DNA from: Anisakis pegreffii | Lineage: Eukaryota; Nematoda; Chromadorea; Rhabditida; Anisakidae | Direction: 5' to 3' | DNA length: 64,000 nt | Assembly (NCBI GenBank): GCA_035041965.1 | Contig: JAPYMA010001918.1 | Location: 39,088 to 103,087, forward strand | In this document: positions 23,308 through 34,140 of the stretch, piece by piece | Numbering within the stretch: the stretch's first letter is position 1 | Layout of the letters: the number at the start of each line of letters is the position of its first letter | Notes under the pieces: generated by a model | The model's database searches: none | What the model saw: only the letters and a program-made list of their open reading frames with translations | What the model was told of the DNA's origin: nothing | Position numbers and translations under genes: made by a program

Positions 23308-25606
23308 ATGGATGATGTATATACAACACAGCAAATACAATTCATTTTTCGATGTTCTGTTTGTAACGAAGAGAAATGTGAGGAGCATTTATTTAATGGC
23401 CGTTTAATTTTCTGTTGAAAATCTTTAGTGCAAAAGATCGATCGCTTTTTTTTATGAATAAGAAACAAAACAGTTTGATTGGGTATATGCCGAACATTTT
23501 ACGATTTCTTTATTGAATAAGTTCAGTTTCGTTGGATAACTTGGAGGTGCATTTATGGGCATGCCATATACGCTCATTCCCGTACAGATGTGCAAAATGC
23601 GGCTACCCAGCGCTCAATTCCAAAGCGCTGATTACACACTTCTCGGAATCTCACGATATGGACACTGATACGAATTCGGTTCGTGTTTCGGTTTTAATTA
23701 TCGTTGATTTTATTGAATCTTCGTTTCATTCAATTAATTTACAAGCTGATCATCACAGAATATTATCGATAAAATCTGAATTACTGAACTGAAAATTAAA
23801 ACGTATCAAATCAAAAATAATCATAAAGTACTAAAGGAAGATAAGAACAATAAAAAACGAATAAATGATAATTGAATACTGCAGCAATGTGTGGAATTCA
23901 AACGGCGTATTGATCACGAGATACGTCTTCGGGAACTGATTTCGCGGTCGTTGATATTCGCAGCGGTTGAGGACGGAACCGATAGTGGCGAATGTCAGGA
24001 GGACGGTTTATTCTTAAGTGAGAACGATTGCGCTAATAATATTGAGCTGATTAGGAGTGATGATAATGTTAATGAAGCATTGGACGATGAAACGAAACAA
24101 CAATATATTATTCATCAAATCAGCCAACCGGAACAAATCGATCAAGATCAAGAGCCAGTGTGTGATGTTCCTAATCAGTTCATTCAGGCATGATTCAAAT
24201 ATCTGATTGCTTTGTTTTTTTTAGAGGAGCTATTGATTGGATGGGTGCATGGACCACTTTCACTGATTACGTTCTCTTTTTCAAATAGTTTGCATGACTT
24301 GAATGAATTCATTAAATATTCTCCTAGTAATGATTGGAAGAATTTCATCCGATTTGAGGAATAAAAGTAGTGATTTGTTTATGATAATGTTTTCATGTTG
24401 TAGACGACTAGAAGTGAAATGGTTGAAAGGATCGCAGAGCCGTTCGATTTTGTGAAGATTAATGATGTGGCACAAGAAGAGATCATTGAAGAGGTGATCA
24501 TGAATCTGCTGCTTTTGATGGAGGGAGGGTAATTACGTGCTTTAGACGGCTGCATGCTTAACCACAGATTGTGATTAAGGCATTCATGGTCTGAACCGCG
24601 TAATTACCTCAAAATTTTTGTTGAAAGTTTTGATCTACCGTTAGATAGAAATGTGTTCGAAATTGATAGTGATATTGAGGTGATGGAGGATGAAGAGTTA
24701 ATGGAATATAAACGGATGCCGATAGCGTCGACATCATATGAGGGGATTGTGTACGAAAGTGATAAAGATAAGACTAAAAGAAAACGACGTGAACCGACAA
24801 TACGCCAGTGTGAAGAGTGTGGTAAAGTGCTGAAATACCCGTCGAAAATAGCCGAGCACATGAGGTCGCATACTGGAGAACGACCGCACAGATGCCCTCT
24901 CTGTGGGATTTCGTTCTCGCAGAAAGGTGCTCTCAAATGTCATATAAGGCTGCATACTGGTCCGATTTTTTATTATTATTGCTTCTTATATTATGTGTTT
25001 TTACTTATGCTTTTTGTTTTTATTCCTCACTGAAGTTACGGCTGTAATAATAATAATAGTAATAGTAATAAGAGTAAAATAACAGGTGAAAAGCCATATG
25101 CATGCACATGGGAGTGTGGACGGTCATTCGTTTCGTCGTCAGCACGTCAGATGCATGAGAAGTCACACCGAGGAGAGAAACCGTTTAGTTGTGCTTATTG
25201 TGGACAGTTATTCGGCAAGAAGTTTCATATGAAACGACATCAGTTAACACAACATTCTGTGAATAATTACTTTTATGATAGCGACAATAATTTTAATAGC
25301 ACACCGACTGGACTCGAGGCTGCCGGAGAGGATGTGAGGGTATTGGTTGGTCCAGTAACGGTGCGTTTCATTTAGATTTTGGTTTGTTTTGAGTGTTTGT
25401 TTGAAATCTTACTGACGATGAGTGTTATTGTATTGCAGTCGGTCATTGAGGACGTCCGACAGTCAAGATTAAGAAAGAAACGATATTCTGCAAATGGAGT
25501 GCATCATGCAGATGAGTCGAACGGTTATTCACCCGTTGATGATACTTCATTATCGAATATTAATCATTCATTCAGTAGTGATAATAGTAATAAGGGTATT
25601 AGCTGA
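23308..25606 (+). CDS. C2H2 zinc-finger protein A
   Basis: Probable nuclear DNA-binding regulator. Start MDDVYTTQQ at 23308. The early exons (23308-23401, 23527-~23678) encode divergent fingers [10 protein letters not shown] and [20 protein letters not shown]. An acidic linker follows (~23888-24190, ~24404-24492, ~24650-24770). The main cluster comes next: [52 protein letters not shown] (C-x3-C type) and [17 protein letters not shown], with TGERP/GEKP linkers (~24800-24960, 25085-25250). The tail is Asn/Ser-rich and ends NSNKGIS with TGA at 25604-25606. The exact splice near 24190 is unclear: a GC donor (CAG|GCATGA) would keep the frame. Orthology not established. A related gene lies 1 kb downstream. 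Confidence 0.82.
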
Positions 25607-26593
25607 CAAATATTATCATTGAAGGATGAGTTCGGTTGTGAGTGAGATTGTAGTGTTGATATATTTGTGTTTTATTTCGTATGGAATTGTTTTATTGAGT
25701 GTTGCATATTGTATGTACCTCTGCTCTGAGTAGCCTTTAATGTCTTTAATACTGCTGCCTTGGTAGTTTATTCTTTAGTTTTTAGTTGACTTTATTTATG
25801 TGCAATTTTTTTTGTTTGAAATTTTGTTTATCATTGGCAGTGGTGTAGCCACATATTTTTTTAGGGGTGAGGACCCAATATGGCGTAGGGGTGGGCATCC
25901 AAAACAATCGAATTTTCACCTTCTGTTTCCCTTTTCCCCAATTTGTTCACCTTCCCCTCCCCTCCTAAGGGGATAGCCTAGTCCCTTTATCCCTTTCCCT
26001 CCACTTGGATACATTTATGATTACTGTTGTTATCAGTTTAGTCATTGCTTTCGGTTATTTTTATTATTTCGGTTATTGTTATTATTTTTGTTATTTTGTT
26101 ATGTTTTGTGTTGATTACTTATCAACACATTTTGTTACTTATCATGTTGATTATTTTTGTTATGTTGATTAGTTATCATTGAGCGGTTTTGTTCGTTTGT
26201 TTATTGTTTAATTGCGATTGAATTTCGATGAATGAATAAAGAAAATTCTTTAAGTATTGGTGGAATATGTGATGAAAGGTTGTTCGATGGAAGAGACCTG
26301 ATCAATTCAATGATTTATTTGAGGAGATTGTTCATTTGTGCTTGTTTATGTGGAACATAACTTTTCGATCGTAGAATCACAACGGGTATTATTATTGTAT
26401 TAGTGGTAGATGGCGGGTTCGATTCCTCTATCGGATGTTGTCGTTTTAAATTGGATTGTGTGAATTGGCAGCGAATTATTGAGGAAGATTAGAAATTTGA
26501 GATTGTGATAACTGAGGTGGTGTATTTATTTATGTGAATTGCAGCCGATTGGGAATAGGAATCAGATTATTGAATCAGAGCAGAACAGATGAG
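25607..26593. other. Intergenic between the two zinc-finger genes
   Basis: Contains AATAAA at about 26236 and low-complexity TTGTTATTATT stretches. A GTTCGATTCC string at about 26420 resembles a tRNA T-loop but has no matching stems. No gene seen. Confidence 0.5.
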
Positions 26594-29500
26594 ATGTCAT
26601 CGCAGTTTTGTGATACATCAATATTGGACGATATTGATGGAGGGGATATGATTGATTGCGATGGCAACTCGGTTATAGAGCAACAACATGACAACGATTA
26701 TCATTCGGTTATCATTGACCACGAGGTTGGTTCGTTTACGGTCGTTTTATTATCATTATTGTTATTGTTATTATTATTATGACAAAGTTGTAATTTGCAG
26801 TTGATGACGGGAGAGGATGAAGGGATGATATTGCACGAAGATGATGGTTTAATCGAGAATAATTTTGTGGATGCATCGTGTTTGTTAACAGACGATTATG
26901 TGGTGGGGGGCAGTAATGATGACTGCAATAATGATCTGCAACTGTCCTTTTCAAGCATACTCGATGAAGCCGATGCAAAACTAACGGCAGTAGTTGAGAG
27001 TGTGGCCAGCAGTGCAGCTGCTAGCAACGATAATGACAACACGTTATCACCCGTCAAAGCATTGATCAGTGATAATAATAATCAGGTATTTGCCTATTTA
27101 TTTATTTATTTGTGTTTGTTTTGAATGTTAAATCATTTGAAGATGGTGGTTATTATCAATAGCAGTCATTAGAAAATGAAGTTGTTTGATTGAAAAAATT
27201 TAATTAAGGAGAACAATAATAATGGTAGTAATGGTTGTTTGATGGTGAATCAGATGTATGAAGAGATTGAAGGCGATGCGAACGGCACATCGAGGAGGAA
27301 AAAGGCAACGGTATGAAGAGTTTTGAAATTGTTTTAGAGTTGTTGCTATGGTTATGATATTGAGCTGTTTAAAGATAGTGCGATGTGAATATTGTGGTGT
27401 GATTCTAAAACATCCATCGAAGATTCAAGCACATATGCGGACACATACAGGCGAGAAGCCGTTCGAGTGTAATATCTGTGGAATGAGGTAATTGCTTTCT
27501 TTGATTTGTTATATAATGAGGTGATTGCTTTCTTTGATTTGTTATATAATGAGGTGATTACAATGCATGATTGAAGATTCACACAACGGACACCGATGCG
27601 AATGCATGTGAGAAGACATATTGGCGACACACCGTTCAAGTGTTCATGGGGATGTGGTAAGAGTTTCGTATCGAATGCCATTAAAAACGCACACGAATTG
27701 AGGATTCATATGGGTGAAAAACGGTTGTTATTTTTATTGTTTGGTACTTTTATTTGCTTGTTGATTACAAAGTTACATTTTGTGATTAATAGTAAGAGAT
27801 TCAAGCATATGCGAGATGCATATATTTTTGAATTGAATTAGATCAGATCGACTCGGGTGCAGATGCATTAGAGTGGATGTGAACAGTGAAGGATAGTTGT
27901 GATTTTATCCTGTCTGGTATTGGAATTAAGGCAAGGACCGCCATGTCCGCACCTGAAACCTCCGCGCCGCTCAATTCCACTGCGATTCCAAACGTCTGCC
28001 GAAGAGTTGAATCTATTCGAATCCACCTCTGGAACGTCAGCTGAACCGTTGATTGGAGAGCACGAAGTGGATGATGAGGAAGGGGAGGATGGCGTTGACT
28101 TCAACGATAATAACTTTGCAATTGTGCACTTCGAACCACCACTGGGTGATATCATTAAACAGCAACAGATAGCGAATAAGAGATTAGATGAGGTAAGTGG
28201 AAAATGCTTTTTATTTAGTTGAACATGATTTGATTTACATTCGATTGTTTGGAATTCAAGCGAAAACGAGTGGTGCAGAAGAAAAAAGGAATTTCAGATA
28301 ATCGAATCAGTGGCATCGGGAATGAATGTTGATTTACCGTCGTTGCGTTCATCGAGAGGCAAGAGACACATAGCAGCGAATGAGACAACGAGCAAAACGA
28401 GACGATCAGCGCTGGTGGCGCAGTGTGAAGAGTGTGGTCTGATCTTGAAACATCCATCGAAAATACAGGCGCATCTGAGAACGCACACGGGCGAGAAGCC
28501 GTTCGAGTGCGGCGTGTGTGGATGGCGATTCTCGACTGCGAATCCGCTCAGAGTACATCTGAGACGGGCGCATACTGGTGTGTTGATTTATTATTTGATG
28601 ATTGGTTTCAGGACGGTGATAATGAATTAATTCGTTCAGGAGAAAAGCCGTACGAGTGCACATGGGACTGTGGCAGAAGATTTGTGACAGCATCTGCACG
28701 TAACGAACACGAACGCATCGTGCACGCTGGCATTAAAAGGTTACTTTTTTTTGTTTCGTCTTATTTGGTCTTTCTTTTTGGTGATATTGACAAATGATGA
28801 AATAGTTTGGTCGTTTTTGTTTGCTCGTTCCTTTGTTGTTGCTTATTTGATAGATTTAAGGTATCAGTGCAGAGTGGGAAAATGTCGGCGACTGTTCACA
28901 AGACGTCGTTATTTGATAATGCATCAGCAAAAGGAACATCTGGAGATCGATATCGATAATATTATCAGTTTTAGCAATTATAATAAACTGTCAAGATTTG
29001 ATAGTAATAATAAAGCAGTAAAAGATGGTTTAGTTATTAATGATAGCTGTAATAAGCGGGCGAATATCAATGAAAGATGGTCGCAGTTGACACAGAGACG
29101 CGGGTTGGTTTCTATTATTGTTTTTATTTATTTTTGCTGTTACTTTTTTATTTATTATTGCAATTGGTTTGGTAATAGATGATAATGAATAATAAAAGAT
29201 AAGGATTTAAGTGAGACTGGGATGAGGATAAGCGAAGATGAGGAGGATGAAATGGAAACGTCGTCATCGGATAACGCAACGGTGATATTGACAAATAATG
29301 AAACAGTGAATGCAACGAAACAGTTGAATGACGTTGATCATGTAGGTGATTTAGTTGGTAATAAGTGGTGTGAAGTGGTGCGAATATGGAGTGGAATGGA
29401 ACGTTTAATTGCAGGTGATGAATTTGTATGGCGACGATGGGATGGTGTTGGAAGGTGGTGTGAGTGCTTACGACGAGTTGCCTTTGTATAATGACGATGT

Positions 29501-29774
29501 GCTTATCGATAGGGATGGCAATAATCTAGATGACAATAATATGTATTTGGATGATAATATTGTCAGTGATGTCGATGGCTATTTCAGTGGAGAGGTGGAT
29601 GTTGGGAGACGTATGGATGAGATGGATTCGGGTTGTTTTAATGATAATAATGATGATGAACCAGTAATAGAGCATAGAAATTATTTGTTATCTACATTAT
29701 CGGCGACAAAGAGACCGATTATAAGACGTATCCGCATTATAAAACCATCCAAAAATGTGATTTATTCGAAATGA
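26594..29774 (+). CDS. C2H2 zinc-finger protein B
   Basis: Paralogue of the upstream gene. Start [17 protein letters not shown] at 26594; an acidic region spans two exons (to ~27087). Cluster 1 (~27375-27723) has fingers [42 protein letters not shown] and [19 protein letters not shown] Pro-rich/acidic linker follows (27932-28192). Cluster 2 (~28425-28950) has [59 protein letters not shown] and a fourth finger [19 protein letters not shown] with C-x4-C spacing. The tail is rich in Asp/Asn and ends [16 protein letters not shown] at 29772-29774. Joins at 27723/27932 and 28192/28298 keep phase, supporting a single gene. Role unknown beyond DNA binding. Confidence 0.82.
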
Positions 29775-30230
29775 AATGCTTTTTTGTTCATTTAGTTATG
29801 TACTAGTGATAACACATTTTATGTTTGTTTATTGTTTATGGTTTAGGTAACGACTGAATTCATTTTGCTGAATATCACTTAGGTTAGGTGATGAAGATTT
29901 TATGAAGCTTATTTGTGTTTTATTGGTTTCGTGAGGAATATTTTCATAGCTTGCACGTGGTTTATTATCGTAGTGTTTTGGTTATATTGAAGTGTAAATG
30001 TTTTTCGAGAGTATCTTTCGTGATCATCTGTGAAATGTATTCATTAATTGTTCATTAAGATTTATTGTATTGCTTCTGTCATTATTGTTGTTGTTTTTAA
30101 TAATGTATATTTGTCATTTTATGAAAGTTTGTCGTTTGGAATGCATTGAGTTTAATAACTGACGAGTGGTTATTTTTGTGAATATTGTGAATGCGTGGAA
30201 GTGAATAAATACAATTGGTTGCTGTCTTTG

Positions 30231-30419
30231 TCAACTTTCGATTATACGATCGGTCGTATAACTGCGCTTCTTGGAATCAATACCATCGCTGTTGGCAACT
30301 TTATTTGTGACTTTCAATGCACGATTTTTGGGTGATGACTTGCGTTCTCGTATGGAAGTCGTTGAAGAATTGCTGCAAGAACGACGACGACGAATCCGTC
30401 GGGTTTTAGCATTTGGCAT
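30231..30419 (-). CDS. Small basic ORF, hypothetical
   Basis: An ATG-started, 62-residue ORF beginning MPNAKTRRIRRRRSCSNS and rich in Arg, Lys and Ser throughout, ending DRIIES. Composition suggests a nucleic-acid-binding or nuclear protein, or the last exon of a longer gene. It is convergent with zinc-finger gene B, 457 bp from its stop. No homologue recognised. Confidence 0.4.
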   Translation of the reverse strand: MPNAKTRRIRRRRSCSNSSTTSIRERKSSPKNRALKVTNKVANSDGIDSKKRSYTTDRIIES

Positions 30420-31329
30420 TGAATCGTAAGATTGTCTCTCAAAATGCGGAAAAGAAGGATGTGGCGTGACGGTTTGAATCGGTGAATTTGGTATAGATGT
30501 GTGAAGAATTTAGTGCGGATTTGTTTTGTGCGGTCGAAGGTGCAGAAAATAACTGGAAACTTTCAGACAGATGGAAAATTCTCATTTCAGCATGAAAAAT
30601 CGATCAGAATTCGTCCCGCAAGCCGGAATTTCTCAAAGAAAAGTCGATCAGAATGTTATTATCATTGAAGATTCAATGATGATAACAATAGTGTGGTGTT
30701 ATAATGTGGTTTATTTTATCACTTTGTGCATCAGCAGGTATCTTTTTCGTTTTGCGACGTTTCGCTTTATCATACTCAATGAGGAGGGCATATTTTGATC
30801 GATTTTTCTTTTTTTTGAGGAATTCCGGTTTGCGCGACGATCGATTTGATCGATTTCTTCATGCTGAGATGCTGGGATTTTGCATTTGTCTGAAAGTTTC
30901 CGGGTTTTTTTGGTGAAGATTTTCGGTGATATGTTCAGGGAATGAATTTGTTATTTGTTCGCGTAGCATCATAATGATTCCGAGATTTGCATTCATTAGT
31001 GTTTTGTTGTTATTAAAGTTCATTAGAGAAATTAGTGTAGGTTAAAAGAAATAGGTTGTTGATAGTCGTGTAAGATTGATAGCTGATGAGATTAAAATGA
31101 TCATTAAAGAAGAGAGAGGAAGGGGCAGTGGCAATCTATTGACTGCTGCTCTTTACATCGGGAATACCTCACGTGATGTGTGTGATTGATTCGTCTCGTT
31201 CTCGATTCTCAACTCGTCAACTGCGCATTTTTTACATACAGTTAAGCTGGATATTTCGTACTTAGTGTTTGTCTTCACTTGTCGAATGTAAACGTTTCTT
31301 TTCAAATGTCTAACCAATGTATATGGTTT

Positions 31330-31710
31330 ACGCAATAAGAATACAACACGGAGAGAGCCTATTCTTTAGTTGAGGGGCCCCACAGCCGATACATATGCTT
31401 TCCACAATAAGAATACGACACGGAGAGAGCCTATTCTTTAGTTGAGGGGCCCCACAGCCGATACATATGCTTTCCACAATAAGAATACGACACGGAGAGA
31501 GCCTATTCTTTAGTTGAGGGGCCCCACAGCCGATACATATGCTTTCCACAATAAGAATACGACACGGAGAGAGCCTATTCTTTAGTTGAGGGGCCCCACA
31601 GCCGATACATATGCTTTCCACAATAAGAATACGACACGGAGAGAGCCTATTCTTTAGTTGAGGGGCCCCACAGCCGATACATATGCTTTCCACAATAACA
31701 ATACGACACG
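31330..31710. repeat. 72-bp minisatellite, five near-identical copies
   Basis: A 72-bp unit containing CACGGAGAGAGCCTATTCTT, AGTTGAGGGGCCCCACAGCC and GATACATATGCTTTCCACAA repeats about five times with almost no divergence; the last copy is altered. Because 72 is a multiple of three, one minus-strand frame stays open for 121 codons as a 24-residue repeat. That ORF is a consequence of the period and is not called as a gene. Confidence 0.92.
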
Positions 31711-31826
31711 GAGATAGTCTATAGTCTATCGCTTATGAACGCTCCCTTATTTTTCATCATAGTAGGTACGCGCACCAGGGGATGAGGTTACGCATGGGCT
31801 TCGGCTCACGCGCGACGCATGCCTCT

Positions 31827-31862
31827 GCACGCGCGCCGATGCGAACGCATCGGCGCGCGTGC
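31827..31862. repeat. Perfect GC-rich palindrome, 17-bp arms
   Basis: GCACGCGCGCCGATGCG, two bases AA, then its exact reverse complement. The surrounding 31780-31885 is strongly GC- and CpG-rich in an otherwise AT-rich window. Just outside, GTGGGGCCCCTC at about 31875 is the inverse of GAGGGGCCCCAC present in each minisatellite unit. Confidence 0.93.
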
Positions 31863-32406
31863 GTCTGTGCGCGCGGTGGGGCCCCTCTGATATGTTGAGA
31901 GGAAATTTTCATTTACATCGCTTCCGTTCTAGCATTATTCTATTGATTCGTTGGTCTGTGTTCAGTTCGAAATTAATCTTCGTTTCACCTACAAGTGCTA
32001 AAAGCAAGTTTTAAGCTTTAAGTTTCAGACTAAGGAAAACCCAAAACACGATATCCGACGATATCCATCCATCCACTAGGAGAATAATCGATTCGGTAGT
32101 GAGTTGTCATTGTCAGTATCAAGTATTTGGCAACCTCAGCTGAATAATCACTGAAGCGTTATTATTACGGATAATATTGAATTGTTTGATAAGTTTGATC
32201 ATATCGTTTAAGCGCAGCATATAGACTCTAGAAGGAATTAGAGGGGAGGCATGATGCTTTCCTTGACGAACGCTTTTTTGGTTTGAATTCAGTTCGGGTT
32301 GTAGCGATAAGCGACGATGTTTTATTTTGTGTTCGCGTTATCTTTACTGGTACCATGACGTTATTGTTATGAATAAACAATAAATTGAAGGATCTAAACG
32401 AACCGA

Positions 32407-33131
32407 ATGACCCTGTCACGGAATTTATTATATCCGCGAATCGCCGCGCTACACAAACTAGTGAAAGCCACGAGTGTGCGCTCAATAAAAACCTCAGCAT
32501 GTTTATCAAGCGGTCATCACTTAGAGCATTGGTGGGGTCCTGAGAAAGCAGCTGGACGAGAGGTAGTCGGTTTCGGGTCGACTGGAGATGAGGTGGGTGT
32601 ATTTAGTGGTTGGATTGTGTTAGTGAAGTGATACGGCGGTGATTGAAGGTGTATCAAGATCGATTGGATTATTGGTATCCAGCAATTCGATTCCGTGTCG
32701 AAGACGATACCATTAAACCGATTCGTGCCAAGGAGATGGGCGACTGGAAAGCGTTGACACTGGACGAGAAGAAGATGTTGTATCGTTACAGTTTTCGTCA
32801 AACTCTCGCGGAATTCGAGGCACCGTCAGGTTATTGGAAGGTGATGACTGCGGCTACTTGTGCCATTATTGCGTTGGCCACCTTTTACTCACTGCTCCTG
32901 CATAAATTCGGTTCGTTTTTATTAGAGCTTTTATGGTTTGTCAATAAATAATGGCAATTCGTTGAGGGTGATAATCGTTTAATGATAATTTCAGTGTATC
33001 CAGAACTACCCCCAACGTTCCAGAACGAATACAAAGAGGCACAAGTTGAGCGTATGCTTGTGCTACAGAAGGGAACCTTCTTGGGACCGGCGAAATATTA
33101 CGATTACGAGAATAATCGATGGAAACAATGA
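32407..33131 (+). CDS. cox-4: Cytochrome c oxidase subunit IV
   Basis: Nuclear-encoded subunit of mitochondrial complex IV in the inner membrane. Three exons in phase: 32407-32592, 32649-32910 and 32995-33131, about 194 residues. The N-terminus MTLSRNLLYPRIAALHKLVK has the Arg/Lys-rich, acid-free character of a mitochondrial presequence. The family core is clear: YPAIRFRVEDDTIKPIRAKE, DWKALTLDEKKMLYRYSFRQ, TLAEFEAPSGYWK, then the single membrane helix TAATCAIIALATFYSLLL, and the C-terminal ERMLVLQKGTFLGPAKYYDY. Stop TGA at 33129-33131; AATAAA at 33322. It lies 0.5 kb downstream of the GC-rich palindrome. Confidence 0.95.
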
Positions 33132-34140
33132 ATTGATTGCGTTTTATTTGGATGCAGATCTGGTTCGTTGATTATTAGCGTGCAGCGTTTATTTTTGCTT
33201 GGCATTCGTTTTTGATAGTTTTGAGTGAATTGCCACTCGTCACCATTGCAGTCTGAAAGAATGTTCAAAATTATATGGATTAGATTTTAGGGCAAGATTA
33301 TTGCAGAAAATTTTTGTTGAAAATAAAAGTATAAATGAAGAAATATATTGACGAAAATTTTCAGATCGTCTCAACTCGCAACAACGTTTTTTTTTCCAGT
33401 GGCACTCTTTGCATTGATCAGTTTAGGTTTCAGTTTGGATTTGATGTGTGTACGATGTGTTATCGTTTAATCCTTCTTTTCAAATCATCCCATTTTGTCG
33501 TCTTTTTTTATTGGTTCCGGTGCATAATCTGAGATATAGGAACAGCAGTTTCATGTTATTTTGATTTGTATTTATTTATTTATCTTCTGATAAGTAAGTA
33601 GTTGCACTGTTGAATTGTTTATTTATTGATATTGAATTCGTTTATTTGCTTAGATATTCATTCGTTTATTTATTTAGTTGTTTTGAGGATGTGTGAATTA
33701 GACAGCGTAGTGGATATATTGATTTTGTTTAGGCGATGGTCTGCATTGAGTATTGTGTTATACCTCAGCAATGAAGATACGATATGATGATTTTGTATGA
33801 TTCAGAATGAATTGAGAATAAAGTTTATGGTTTGAATTGATCCGATGTGCATGCATTCGATGTGCTTGTGACCTATTCGAACTACATTCACATGCAATAT
33901 ATCCGGTCACAATTCCATTGTGAACATTTCATTTATTTTTGTTTCGAGTTGAGGTCGCGTTCTTACTGGCTTAATGAAATGATGAATGGGTTGGGGAGTT
34001 TTTGCTTTTGCGGAATCTGATTGTTTAATCAGCTTTGGGTGGCGTGATGAGTTGAGTTGGATTTGAGTGTTACAGTTAAAGGATGGATAAAATAGGTTAT
34101 AAATGAATGAATCGTTTGAAGGTTTGGGATTTAAAAAGGA
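33132..34140. other. Intergenic between cox-4 and VPS35L
   Basis: AT-rich; AATAAA hexamers at 33322 and 33817. No coding signal recognised. Confidence 0.55.

Noticed and set aside
26395..26440. tRNA-like GGTTCGATTCC on the plus strand
   Set aside because: The bases around the loop do not form a T stem and no acceptor, D or anticodon arms can be drawn.
31328..31693. A 121-codon minus-strand ORF with a 24-residue repeat
   Set aside because: It exists only because the 72-bp minisatellite period is divisible by three; no start context, no neighbours and near-identical DNA copies.
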